From Pezizomycotina sp. ARF18 (lineage: Eukaryota; Ascomycota): DNA of 64,000 bases. The notes below the pieces were generated by a model, which did not search any database, was not told the origin of the DNA, and worked only from the letters and a program-made list of their open reading frames with translations. Location: NCBI GenBank assembly GCA_002224055.1, contig AZLU01000134.1:1-64000 (forward strand), read 5' to 3'. The number at the start of each line of letters is the position of its first letter. The stretch's first letter is position 1. The position numbers were made by a program, and so were the translations under genes. Of the stretch, positions 12,486 through 24,309 are shown in pieces.

Positions 12486-13904
12486 CTACAGCTTGAAGCT
12501 GGAATTGGTGAGCTCGACACTAGGTTGGCTATCTTTCCCGCAACTCGAGCTTCAGAGACTTCGCATCGTCGCTGCAGAGCTCAAAGATAGTGCAGAGGTT
12601 GAAGGCTAGCGCGTGGAATGCCTTTTTGTCGTCGTCCACTATCGATTCATCATTTTTCGAGCCTGTCCGCGTGAAAAGTTAGCTAATTATTAAGCCAGGT
12701 AGATAGCAAAGGAGAAAACGGCACTTCACATCTGGTAATTTGCCAATGTATTAATAGGCAAACAGCTAAGTTCTGCCGTATCATCTCCTTACCGTAGGGC
12801 AGCTGACCTTCCGGTGCGGCCTCCCACTGTTCCAGCAATGACTTCCACGACTCTACGGCGTCAACGAACTTGTTATCCCCCATCATGCAAAATGTCTCCA
12901 CAACTTCTTCCTGAACTTGTCGCCTTCATCCGTCAAGTCGACATCGTTGAAGCACGCTTCGTTGCTCTAATATTCCCTATCTGCACGTACAGCAGCGCCA
13001 GCATGCACCGGACCTTGTAATTCCTTTTTGAACATCTCCTCCTGTGTACCGTCGTTGGCGCCCACCATCAGCCCTTCCAAATGTCTCGTCGCTCCCTCTA
13101 GGTCTCCCGTCTCGACGAGCGCGCTGCCCACCCTAATCCCCAGATCCCACAGCCGCTCTTTCCACAGCTTCCTGAGCTCCGGGTCGTCCTTGTTCTTCGC
13201 CGCTTCCGACCTGGCTTCCTTCGCGAGCACGTAGAAGTGTTCGAGGCACCGTCTCCAGTCGCTGTACCTATTGCTTGCAACCGTATCGCCAGCACCCTCA
13301 GCCCCACGGAACGGCGTGGTCGTTCGCCACCGGGTCGCGGTAGAAACTCGACGTCAGTCGCCGAAGACTTTGATCTCCTGCGCGGCAATCTGCGTCGCCC
13401 CGTGGATATGAGCGTCAGGCATGCCAGGCGACGTACCAGAGGTTGAATATGGTCAAGCTGTCGGTCGGTGGAGTCGAGGTCAGGTTGTTGGCGGCGGTTA
13501 TGGCGGCGGAGCGGAGGTGGGAGGATAGTAGGAGGGACGAAAGCGGGCGTCGCGTTGAGATTGGTTGCGGAGCGGTTCTGGTAGTTCCTATTTAGTTCGC
13601 TCAATGCTTTTAGCTCTTGCGATGTCTTCCCTATACGCAAAGAAAACATTTACTACGGAAACTGTAAAAGGAGAAAAGGGGAAGCGGCCTTACGAGGTGC
13701 GGTAACGGATGAAATATCGAGGGTTCGACAAGAAAAGAGTAATCCTTGGGGGGCATAGGCGAGGGGCGACTGCTCTGGCACTGGTGCTGCTTGAGATACG
13801 GGCGGAGGCGCTATAAGTGTGACCGATTCCGACATGATATCTTGCGGTAATTGAGTAGCAGGAGCTGCCCGAGCTCCTAAGCTTTCACTAGGGTCACTGT
13901 TCAT
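12486..13904 (-). CDS. TRAPPC12-like tetratricopeptide protein
   Basis: Likely subunit of a TRAPP tethering complex, acting in ER-Golgi traffic and autophagy. The start at 13904 begins MNSDPSESLGAR. The N-terminal part is low complexity, then AYAPQGLLFSCRTLDISSV. An intron at about 13635-13690 leads to GKTSQELKALSELNRNYQN. The helical repeat region includes LRVLAIRLQAIGYSDWRRC, LWDLGIRVGSALVETGDLE and GATRHLEGLMVGANDG. Near the end are FVDAVESWKSLLEQW, IRQNLAVCLL, and, after a second intron, AFHALAFNLCTIFELCSDD and KSLKLELRE. The terminal NSSFKL before the stop at 12486-12488 matches how I recall fungal family members ending. Several frame breaks occur. The helix-turn-helix pattern supports TPR; the TRAPPC12 name is from recollection of the fungal orthologues. 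Confidence 0.72.
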
Positions 13905-14418
13905 CGTATAAGCTCCTTGTTAGTGAAGAAAGAGGAAAATAAAAACCCCCCCGTTTTAGAAAGGATATAGGTGAAGCGAAACCGAAGCAGCTTGAGGGAG
14001 CTTCACACCTACTCCAATGGCCGACTGTCTCCGCCTCTCGCCGAACGACGGCCCCGCGTATGGTTCTTCTTCGTCGGTGAGGCTAACCTGTTGCTATCCA
14101 TGGAGGAGTCGTTCTAAGGTCGATGGGTTTTAGTGCTGTAAGGGGGAGGGGGAGGATGAGGAGGCGTTGCTTGGAGGGGTGAAGAAGCTCTTCTTGTACG
14201 TTCGCTGTTTCCGTTTTGAAAACGCTTTTGTGGGGTGCGGCTGGTAAAAGAGAGAGAGAAGGTGTTCTTGGCGAATTTTATACTCGCCTCACTCAAACCC
14301 TTGTCCGAAAGCTACCTTAGCTAATTAATACTTGTACCCTGCACTGCGCTTCTCAGTTCACATGAATACTCGTCATCAACTACAACGATAGAGCTAAAAC
14401 GTGAAGAGCCATATCAAC
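13905..14418. promoter_or_regulatory. Divergent upstream region of TRAPPC12-like and DUF1749 genes
   Basis: A 514-bp gap between divergent starts. It contains a C run near 13948-13953, a G-rich stretch near 14142-14165 and a GA repeat near 14250. I see no specific factor site. Confidence 0.4.
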
Positions 14419-15620
14419 ATGGCATTTCCAACTCGGAGTTACAAAGGAATTCTACATGCATATGTAAGTCGGCCCAGATGGACTCAATATATCTTTCACA
14501 TTGCAAACTGATAATAATTTATTGCGTCTTTCCATTTTAAATCTTCGGCGGAGTAGCTCCTAACTTGACAGCTTTTGAATATGAAACCCTGCTCTGGAGA
14601 AATCCGAACAAGCACCGACTTTGATATTCGTCGGAGGTCTCGGCGATGGTCTTCTTACGTGCCGTTCGTTCAAGAAGTTCTGTTAAAGTAGGTTTTCATT
14701 GAACGCTCCGTAAGCCTTTCAGCAAGGAAAAGGACTCGCCTGTCATGGAGTTCAATCGGCGCTGAAAAGGATATAATATACATATAGAACAGGCTGGAGC
14801 ATCGCTGAAGCTCTCTTCATCCTCGCATAACGGGTGGGCACAGTAACCATCCGCGACGATGCACTCGAGCTGGCACTTGCGTCAATTACTTCAAGCAAAA
14901 CCTGCGGCCAAATGTCGTACTGATGGGTCACTCGACGGGCTCCCAGGACGTCTTGGAGTATGTGCCGCTTTGCCGGAGGATCAAGCTTCGCCGGGCATGA
15001 CGGGGCATACTGCAGGACCGTGAGCGACCGCGAGGGACTAAGACGCTGCACGGCCAGGAGAGTGGAGAAGGTTACAAGTACGCTCAGAAGATGATAGAGG
15101 AAGGGAAAGGTGACGATATCGTTCCGAGAGATGTAGAGTTTGGAATTTTATCGTATTTTAAGATAAAAAAAAGGAAAAAAAAAGAAAAAAAGTCTGGTGG
15201 GAAGGGTGCTGAAAATGACGAAATATCAATTGTAGGTTCTGGGAGGATGTGCAGCTGCCCGTCCGCCCGCCGTTGGTACTCCCTCGCGCGCCGGGGCGCA
15301 TGCGTACGAAGACTTTTTCTCCTCGGATTATCCGACGAACGGCTCAACGCCACTTCGGGGCCGTCCGCCGCCACACCCCGTTTCTGATACTGTTCAGCGG
15401 AGACGACGAATTCATACCCACGATGTCGACAAGCAAGGGCTTGTGCAGCGCTGATCGATGCTTGCAAAGGAATAGCGTTAACGTAGATACGGAGAATAGT
15501 GGTATAATACCAGGCGGGACGCACAATATGGAACACGTGGGGACGAAGTCAATGAAGATATGCGGCAGCGCATCCGGCGCTTTTGGAGAGGATATCTTCG
15601 TTACATTGATAACTCCTCCC
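14419..15620 (+). CDS. DUF1749 alpha/beta hydrolase
   Basis: Fungal serine-hydrolase-fold protein of unknown substrate (UPF0613/DUF1749). The first exon, from the ATG at 14419, encodes MAFPTRSYKGILHAY and ends at a GTAAGT donor at 14464. The intron ends at 14571 with a CTAAC branch site just before. The second exon opens FEYETLLWRNPNKHRPTLIF and the family's conserved FVGGLGDGLLT (about 14625). The nucleophile elbow is GHSTGSQDV (about 14926-14950). Later parts are YSLARRG (about 15275), the acid-residue strand LILFSGDDEFIP (about 15387), and GGTHNM with the putative catalytic His (about 15514). Frame breaks separate most of these blocks. The end is approximate, because the last frame runs into non-coding sequence near 15620. 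It converges on rho2. Confidence 0.88.
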
Positions 15621-15675
15621 CCTTACGGACTGGGAAAGAACACCATAACAATGATATCACGAGGAGGCTTCTGGG

Positions 15676-15707
<32 letters not shown>

Positions 15708-16965
15708 GCATTGGACATTTTTAAGTATCCCGAGCATTTATTGAGAACACTTTCAAACCATTTCTGAACGTCGAGGCTTTCTTTTGTTGGAAAATAAAAT
15801 AAAAGGTTACCAAACTTGCTAATGGTACATGCTATATCATGGAATGCTCTGCGATAACGGTCCTTCATGGTGAGAAATAAAAAAAAATCGTATATGTCAG
15901 CGTGGGTGATAACCCGTAGCGGAAAGGTAATATTAAGTTTGCAATATGCGAGACGATTATATCCGTTACACGATTACATTGTGTCTTGACGATAATCAAT
16001 ATAATTATCAAGCTCAAGCTTGAACAGTATAATATTGTATATTATAGGGGTTACGGAAGAAAAACAGGGAACAAAAACGAGAAGCTGGTGGATCAAGCTT
16101 GTCCAATCGAGAATCCAAGTGCAGAACAAGATGAGAATAAACTATATATATAAAATATATATGAGAAGCCAAAAAAAGACGGGTACACATGCGGTACTAA
16201 GCTAGTATAGACTATAATGTACGTTTCAATGAAGATAAAAGGAAACGCGGGAATGCTTCATGATTCATTCCAGATAGCCGAAAACCAACGCGAAAAATGT
16301 AGAAAATACAAAAAAGGGGATTTTTTGTGAGAAAAAAGAACACACATCGTACTCCGTTGCCCTAAAGACGTGGAAATGAAGCCAATAAATGGACGGGAAA
16401 TATGAATAAAAGGGGGAAAACCCGCAAAATTAGAAGCAATAACGCGAAGAACAAGGGATTTTTTGTGAGAAAAAAAGACACACATCGTACTCCGTTTGCC
16501 CTAAAGGAGTGGAAAGAAGCCAAAAATGGTGATGGTGATAAAATTATGAATACAACAGGGGGAAGATACCACGGCAAAATGAGAATTAGAAGCACTAAGG
16601 CCGCTGAGAGGGGATTACCCGTCATAGAGGAAATATCGACTCAAAAGCACCGAAAAGAAAGCTCGAGTGAAGAAACCAAACATGAGCGAAACGGAAGAGG
16701 TATCATTATTTGGCCATGGTTGAGAAAAAAGGGACATGCTTAACCCAAAGGAAGAACTTGAAGCACATAAACGTGAGCAAATTTGTTGAAGATAATTAAG
16801 AGCTAATAATAATTTAGCCGAGCGTAGAGATTGTCCTGAGAACATTGATATGTTTGCCCAACTCGAGGTAGAGGACCTAGGAGAGTGTTGCGATCGGTAG
16901 AAAATTTCTGGGTGGAAGATCAGGTTGTGGGTCGGAAGGCGAACAGGAATGGTAAGTAAGAATGA
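15621..16965. other. Intergenic region between DUF1749 gene and rho2
   Basis: No gene is supported. It contains a 29-base A run near 15676-15704 and a minisatellite-like duplication (separate entry). The open frames on both strands within the duplication are repeat artefacts. It should carry both genes' 3' untranslated regions. Confidence 0.5.
16287..16600. repeat. Imperfect tandem repeat, about 138-bp unit
   Basis: The block beginning TTTTTTGTGAGAAAA with the following ACACATCGTACTCCGT occurs at 16321 and again at 16459. Copies share the tail CCCTAAAG...GTGGAAA..GAAGCC. A third partial unit is visible near 16558-16600 (GGGGGAAGATACC, then GCAAAATGAGAATTAGAAGC). Copies differ by several substitutions and small indels, so the duplication is not very recent. 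It lies in non-coding DNA. Confidence 0.75.
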
Positions 16966-18322
16966 TTATAGAATTGCGCAGCAGCCGGTGTGCCCTTGGG
17001 TTCAAAAGTCGTAAGCATGGCCGCCCGGTAGCCGCCTCAAACACGTCGTCTACGCTTCTCCATTTTTGCGCTACATTCGAGATATTTCCGCGCGCCAACA
17101 CTGTTTAGCAACGCTCTCAGCATAGCTGGGCTGGACAAATTTCATCGACCGCTTTCGCATCTCTTCTTTCGCGATCGGATCATCTCGTAGATCTTTCTTG
17201 AGGCCTGCCAAAATGATCGTACACCGGGACATCGCTCATGGGCCTCCTCAATCCACTGCATCGGCATTCGGCGTTCGCCAAGAATTAGCAATGAACCTGT
17301 TATCATTATTTGATATCGGCAGCATAGAGAAAACGGTTTAATTCCGTACCTTTTCCTTCACGTTTCCATGATTCAGGGTTCGTCACGGCGAAGCCAATAA
17401 TAATGACGTGCGCCTTTGCATATGCAAGTGGTCTCAACCGCTGTAAGAAGTGTCAGAACGGCTTACTCGAGTAGCACACATACAATACGAGGGTAAAGAC
17501 CGAAAGATAGTAGTGCCGTACTCGTAATCTCTTGGCCAGCTGTATCCCATAATGCGAGTTGAACGGATTTTCCGTCCACCTATAGAAAAAAAAAATCAGC
17601 TTTGATCTCTTCCTATCGGTCTCTGGGAAGCTTGATTCGTACCCTGCAGTCTGTCACGTAATTTTCGAAAACGGTGGGAATCTAAATCAACGTCAGGTGT
17701 TTATCCTTTTTTTTCTCGGAGAAGTCGAAAGAAATCGAAAGCTTCACTCCGGGCATTCTTGGTAGTTTGACTAGATTTCTATTATATGGAAAGGGCCTTA
17801 CGTATTGCTGAAAAGACAGGGTATATTAGCGATCCAACCGTGGCGATATATGACAACTATGAAGCACAGAAGGAAAGAAAGAAAGAACGCTGGAAATTGA
17901 TGGAGGAATAGGGATTGGACTGAAACGCATTTGCCCTTAGATCTGTTGGGCAACTTGGCGTTCGCAGTTTATTCCAACAACAATGAGCGTCAACGAGGTG
18001 ATAATCGTGAATTTGCGAGAGCGAAGTTGCGCAATGGAAGAGGTAGTCAAATAAGCTCCCGCGAGGGACATAGAGCTGGTCATTCCAATTTGAGGGATAG
18101 AGAGATAGTAGTCCTTACCTCCGGAAAATATCCTAGTGTGAAGACGCTCAACAGACTGGTTTTTCCACATGCTCCATCACCGATAATCACCAATTTTCTA
18201 TAGCCCCGTATAAATACAGATTATAGACAATAAATATTAGCAAGATGGCCAGAGCTCAAAATCGATGATCCGCATTACGGGACTGACCGTCGCATAGCAT
18301 TTTGGGGCGGGTTTGAGGCCAT
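16966..18322 (-). CDS. rho2: Rho-family GTPase Rho2
   Basis: Small GTPase that in fungi controls polarity and cell-wall synthesis through protein kinase C and alpha-glucan synthase. Exon 1 (18322-18288) encodes [10 protein letters not shown] plus Arg. Exon 2 (18197-18119) carries the P-loop GDGACGKTS and ends at GYFPE. Exon 3 is only 6 nt (17807-17802, Gln-Tyr). Exon 4 (17681-17643) encodes [13 protein letters not shown], the rest of switch I. The next exon has [17 protein letters not shown] (switch II). Later come [49 protein letters not shown] and VDDVFEAAT. The end is Gly-Cys-Cys-Ala-Ile-Leu, a CAAX box whose final Leu predicts geranylgeranylation, with a second Cys open to palmitoylation. 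[15 protein letters not shown] separates it from Rho1, Rho3 and Rho4. Several single missing bases break the frame, for instance at GAG-GAT in switch II and at the donor that follows. Confidence 0.95.
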
Positions 18323-19909
18323 CACTCAAGCTCGAAAGTGAGGAAAGTTGGAATATAGGTTCGTTCTAAAGTTTTAGGTCTCTTCGGCTTTGTTTGGTTT
18401 GTGCCTATAGAGTATCCTTACAATTAAGCGCTAGTTAGATTGAATGGTATTTATTGGCGGAAACACAGGTCTCTGGCTGAGAAGACAACTGGAAAAGATG
18501 TGGTCGAACTAGAGCAGGCGTATAACACAGGTCTGTTGAAGACCAAATACACGAAGCTACCGTGAATATTATTATTATTTATTATTATTATTATTATTCA
18601 GACTTGAAAGGAGGGAAATGAAAGTAAATAAGGCGTAAGCGCACACAGTACGACGAGACAACCAAATAATATGGAATAAAAAGGAATCCATAGGAGTGAC
18701 TGAATGTGACCGAGGGAAAAAAAAAAAAAAAAGAGAGACATATAATTCCAAAGGTTTTGTTTGACTTTACCAAGTAGTTTGGATAGCTTCGTAATTCTCG
18801 GAAAGAAAGGAAGGAGGCCCGAAGAATGGAAAAAAAAGTTGGTTTGAAATCGCTAGCGAAAATAAGTCTTTTGGAGCGGCTGACGATTACTTTGCAGGAA
18901 GAATTTTGACACGGAGGGCGACACGTTGGGCTCAATCTCTGAATAAAGGTACCCTGGTTTTAGGACAGGCGAAGTGCCTTAGATTCAACACCCGCAGACT
19001 CGAAATGGTAACGACAACTCTAGACGGATCCTTAGAAGGCAATTGGGGCTTGCGCTGGTGCTGAGGAAGATTTCGGAGAAGAGGAAGAGAATATATAAAG
19101 GCGGGTTGTGCGCTTCTCCTCCACGGGCGAATTTGGATGACCCTAGAGAAACATAGAGTATTCACTTTCCCGAACCTGCTTGGCCTCTTGCTGACTTTGT
19201 CGAGATAGCCTTGGTGTTGGCACTATGGGAGGTAGCGTGAGAGAAGGTCCCTTTGGTCGATTCAGCAGGGCTGATTTCTGCTCTATAAGTTTGGTAGGGA
19301 CAGAAGACGGGTGTTGAAGTGTGGTGATGAAAAAGAATGAGCGAAGGAAAAGCGACGGGGCGAAGTAAAAAGAAATATATTATAAAAAAAATGTGGAAGG
19401 AAAAGCGAGATCGGTCGCAGAGCAGTAAAAGCAAGCGGCAGTAAGTAAGTAAGGCAGAGAGAGCAGCAGCTGAACAGCCTTCTTAGGAGTTATTAAATAA
19501 AATAAATAAAAATATTATTACTATTATTAATTAGTATTACTATTACTGCTATGTATGTGATTGTTATTAGAGACTATTTTACTGCGCTGCTGCTTGCTGC
19601 TTTTACAATTAGCAGCAGCAATTTAAAAAAAAAAAAAAAGGAAATACTAGGCAAATTTTTAAGACGGCAACAATCGACGTGAAAATCCTTGAGACTCTCG
19701 AAGGATTCTTCGGGTGATACTTAAATGCAATAGACGACTCTCTTGAGAAGTTATTTCATCAAGACAAAAAAAAACGTCTTCGCTCCTTTTTATATAAATA
19801 TGCTATTTTACTCAGTAACTTTTCTCCCTGTGATCAGGATTTTTTTTTTTTTCCCTCTCAAAAAGACCTCCGCTTTTTGTTTTCGCGACAAGGTACCAGG
19901 GAAAAAGAA

Positions 19910-19946
<37 letters not shown>

Positions 19947-20936
19947 ACATTTTTTTTTTATAAAAACAAAATTGGCCTAACGTCCCGTGCTCGGAGGCTA
20001 TAACACTTGGTACTTAGCATACAGCTGTAGCTTTGATAGTTGTTTTCGAGTCCTTTTTTTCAACCTCAGCACGATGAATGAGCCAAAATATCGCCCTGGG
20101 AGAAAATTACAAGTCTATCATCTACACTTCATTAATCGCTATAGCGCCAGAGCAAATCATTGATAATCACCAACATCTTTGTGTATCCAATATACCATAT
20201 GCTGTGTACGTACGTAGTATAGTTATTATGTAGTTGAGATACTAGCCCTTCCTTGATGCAAAAAAAAAAAATACTAATAATAATGAATGAATATAAACTA
20301 AAACTGGAGATAGCATTGTTATATCTGAAATACCCTTCTCGCCGGGTAGACGTGGTAACTGGCAGTAATCCCTCCAGGCTTGCTTATATCTGTGCCACCC
20401 CTGGGCTTAAGATCATTGCTGGGGTTAAGACGATCATCTTATGTTTTATGGACTGTGCGTTATTTATCATTTATTTATTATGCATTTCAAATATCTATCA
20501 AGTAAGAGCGAATTGATTTCTGATCATTCTTATTTAGAGTGATCATTGTTGAGCAACACGATAATCGAGATGCATACAGATTGATTGCACCTTTTTTTAG
20601 TCCCTTTGATACATATTTATGCTCTTTTTCTTTCTTGTAATTTTGTGATTTAGAACGTTAAAAAAACCCCCCAAAAAAAAAAAAAAAAAAAGTGATACGT
20701 TTAAAGAATTTCTCGTCAGCATAATAGATTAGAGAGAAGTAGGGAATTAAATAGTATTGTATACATATATATAAATTGAAGTTTGGAGTGTTCATGCTAC
20801 CCAATCCATGAGGCATGTTGTTTTTTTAAACTCAACTTTTCGGGGAGGTTTTTTGATGGTTCTTTTAGCTCGATTGTAAGCCTGGGACCCATGCCAACCA
20901 AAAGAAGACTTTACCAATCCTCCTCGATCTCTCTCT

Positions 20937-20967
<31 letters not shown>

Positions 20968-22483
20968 GGGTAACTGAATAATAAATTTGATCTTTTTTCT
21001 TTCGGGTCGCCTTTCCCTCTTCACCTAAAAGCTCCCCATCCTTCAAATTGATGATACTTCTCCTTTTTCCGTATATACGGAATCGGCTATATCAGCACAG
21101 CCAACTACTATAAAAGGAACTAATTGTATTACCGCAGTTGTAGTACTTATCAAATAGTAGTATGTTCGGACGACAATACCTTTTGATAGATGTTATTGAT
21201 AAGAGGAGCCATGGATCTGGTTTCTTAACATAGTAACAAAAAAAAAAGTAACCGGAGTTACTTTTTAAACTGCTCGGATATTCCAGTGGACCCCTCATTT
21301 GTACCATGACCAAGCTTCCGCAACGGAAGTCTCTTTTGAATTGACCACCTGCCGAAGAACGAAATATATATATAGTGTCATTTGGATTCTGTAGACGACT
21401 AGACGAGAAGACTTTCAAGCTGAGCCTTAGACGATTTAGCGGCTCTTTAAGGACAGCAATAGGTAGAGGGGTCGTATGATTCAACCCCCCTTTTCAATTA
21501 CAATAGTTTAGTGAAACATCTATTCTGTGCTCTTGTCTCCTTGTTCTGCATGTCTACGCCAAGATGGCCGAGTTTTCCGATATAAAGATGTTATCAGAAC
21601 GGGTCGTTTCCGCTATAAACATAAGGGTGTGTGGTTTGGCTGCCTTTAAACTATTTCCTGCGCAATTTTTCGACCAAATAAGTAATTTTTTTTTCCCTGG
21701 GTTCTTGATTCCGAAGAAAGTCGCTTTTTTTCAAGATAGTTCGGCCCGGCGAAGATATCGCCAATTATCTATTTTGATAGATGCAAGTGACTTGGGACTA
21801 TAAACTCGTTTATGATCTAAATAATCTCCAATTGCTTCATGAGATATGCGTCGGATCTCTTCAAAGCAAGAAAAAAGTAAGATAATAAATAAATAAATAA
21901 ATAATAATCCAGAATGAGTTGGCTTGCCATCAGCGTGTTACCAGCAGTAGGAAAATTGACGTGTCGATGAGAACAGAAAATTAATTTCACTCTAGAAGAG
22001 GCAGGAATATGCGCCGGAGAAGCTTTGCTTTGAGAGGTCGGAGGGTAAGCACTGTTATATCATTATTATATAGAATTAGTCTTATTGTTGTATGGTCTAG
22101 TGAAGCTAGGAGCTTGCTAGTACATGTCAATCAAAATCATTATTATTAATGCTGCTGTGATCTATGGTGCGACAGTAAGCTACGAAATAGTATTATCCTG
22201 TGTAAGGAAGATATCGACCTCACACCAGCACCTATATCCACGTGAGGGAGATTCAGGAACAGAGAGAAAGAGGAAAACAAGGCTTTCTGAACAACAGCGA
22301 AATTCGACCTTATTTGGGCGGTTATAAAAACAAATCGTGGCAGAGAAGCAATTTTATTAGTAATATATTATATAATACGTACTTACCTGTGTGACCTGTA
22401 TGATATACCACGGAAATTGTCCCAACGTTTCCCGCTTTCTCGCGGCCGGAAGAGAAAAGGTTAGGTGGGACCAGTTATTATTG
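18323..22483. other. Long gene-poor stretch upstream of rho2
   Basis: No conserved coding sequence on either strand. It includes ATT/TTA microsatellites near 18566-18600 and 19501-19540, poly-A near 19915-19943, poly-T near 20940-20967 and many shorter runs. Open frames such as 21092-21484 (minus, 130 codons) and 19162-19434 (minus) have no motif and are not called. The proximal 1 kb should hold the rho2 promoter and leader. Confidence 0.5.
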
Positions 22484-22651
22484 GTTGAAGAATTGGAAGA
22501 AAAAAAAAAAAAAAAACTTGGGAGGGAACATAAGGGAAGAAGGAGAAGGAGATTGTGATATTGATTGGGTTGAAGAATTGAAGAAAAAAAAAAAAAAAAA
22601 CTTTGGGAGGGAACATAGGAGAAGAAGGAGAAGGAGATTGTGATATTGATG
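22484..22651. repeat. Tandem duplication, 84-bp unit
   Basis: Two adjacent copies (22484-22567 and 22568-22651). Each has GGTTGAAGAATTG(G)AAG, a run of 16-17 A, GGGAGGGAACATA and GAAGGAGAAGGAGATTGTG. They differ by indels at GG/G, C(TT)TGGG and AAGGG/AGGAG. The near identity suggests recent slippage or unequal exchange. Confidence 0.85.
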
Positions 22652-24309
22652 CCTGTGGTATTATTATGATTAACAAGAAGGAAAAGAGAAGAGAAGAGAT
22701 ATAGACAAGAGGCGGCAAAACAATTCTATTTATTATTTAATATTATTACTTGTTTAACCGTTTTAATTTACCACCGTTTAACAATAAAATATTAGTATAA
22801 TTATAATATTGTTTATTTATTTTTATTTTACCGTTTTATCCGCTTCAAATCAAGTCCTGAAAAAGAATTACTACCTTACTTACTTTTTACTTACTGCCCC
22901 AACATTTCAAGATCGACTCCTAATATAATCGAAAGCCACCACAACAACACACACACAGCACATTATACACATCCTCTCCACACTTAAGGCAACTGACGAA
23001 AATACATATACACACTAACGACTACGCAATCGAAGCACTCCCAGGTCAACAATAATCGACTGTTCCACACTTGACAAGACTTTATCTTCTCTTCATCAAA
23101 TTTAACAGCTACGGTACGAGCTTATCCTGTGCGACGCGTGCTGCGGGACCTGAACAACTGTACCTAGATTTCTGTATTGTGAGTCGGTTCTTATGTTCAC
23201 TCACCCTTCCCCCCAATTCATTCTCCATAACAACCACCAGTGTCATGACTTCCCATGTGTGTTGAACTATAGCATATCAACTACCTATATCTGTCCATCA
23301 TAACCCATTTACTTCTTCTTTGCTCTCTTAAGGGACAGAGCGTATATTATTGAACAAATTCCCTCTTCTCGCTCATTTTTTATTTTATTTTAAATCACCC
23401 TTTTGAGACATTGAATCTCAGTCAACTGTTCGGACCTTACAAGAGGAAAAAGCAAAGCGAGAAGGAAGAAGCGAAGAAGAAGAGAAACAGGCTCACCACA
23501 CTGTATGAAGGAGGATAATTAACCGTGGTTGTATGGTTACCGACATTTATACATCAAGGTGAAAACGCTTCGTCATCTCTCCAGTGGAAAAAGGCACTAT
23601 AGGACAAGGAAAGTGATTATTGGCTCTTCATCGACACCGAGAAGGCATCGCATGTTACTCGTCACGATAGGGTGAGATTGTTTAAATAACTCATCAGTAT
23701 CGGAACCTGACAAAATTATACGATCTACAAGGAGCCGGAAGGAAAAAGGCTGTGGAGCGATGGTGACCCTTACGAAAAAAGAAAAGGAATAAAAAGGGCA
23801 ACAAATAAGAATAAGGACTGCTTTTTTTAAAATCTAGAGATATGACGACCAAGGAGGGAAAAAAAGAGTCAGGAAGAAGAGATATGATAACGTTCTTTAG
23901 GATATGAACGAGCCAGAAGGGGCGTGCAAAGAGAGAAAGTATCATCATTACACTCCAGGAAAAAAAAATTGTTGTGAACCTTCTTTTTAGAGCCCAGAGC
24001 CTCGAATCAAAAGAAAGGGCAGCCACTCAAAAGGGCAAAAAAAAAGTTTCGCTTTCAACAATTGCAAGAGACTTTTAATTTTGATCTTTTCTTCTTATGC
24101 ACCTTTTCTCAGAATACTACTACACATTATTCACATTTAATCAGCCAGACACCCCTCTATTTTCGATATTATAGGCGTCTATTTCTTGCGGGCCTCTATC
24201 CATCTAACCCTCTGCATTCCTTTTCTCTCGCTTCCATTTTAAGCTTGAGATCACAGAACTCACAGTTGCCATACGGAACCGATTATTCGCACAGCTTGTC
24301 ATCTCCGAC
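22652..24309. other. Non-coding stretch, probable nst1 leader and promoter
   Basis: Contains AT-rich DNA (22725-22820), a CA-rich stretch (22940-23000) and a long pyrimidine-rich tract towards 24300. There are no convincing coding blocks. Pyrimidine-rich leaders are common before fungal genes, so the distal part is probably transcribed with nst1. This is inference only. Confidence 0.4.

Noticed and set aside
21092-21484. 130-codon minus-strand frame
   Set aside because: No motif, no conserved block, flanked by homopolymers.
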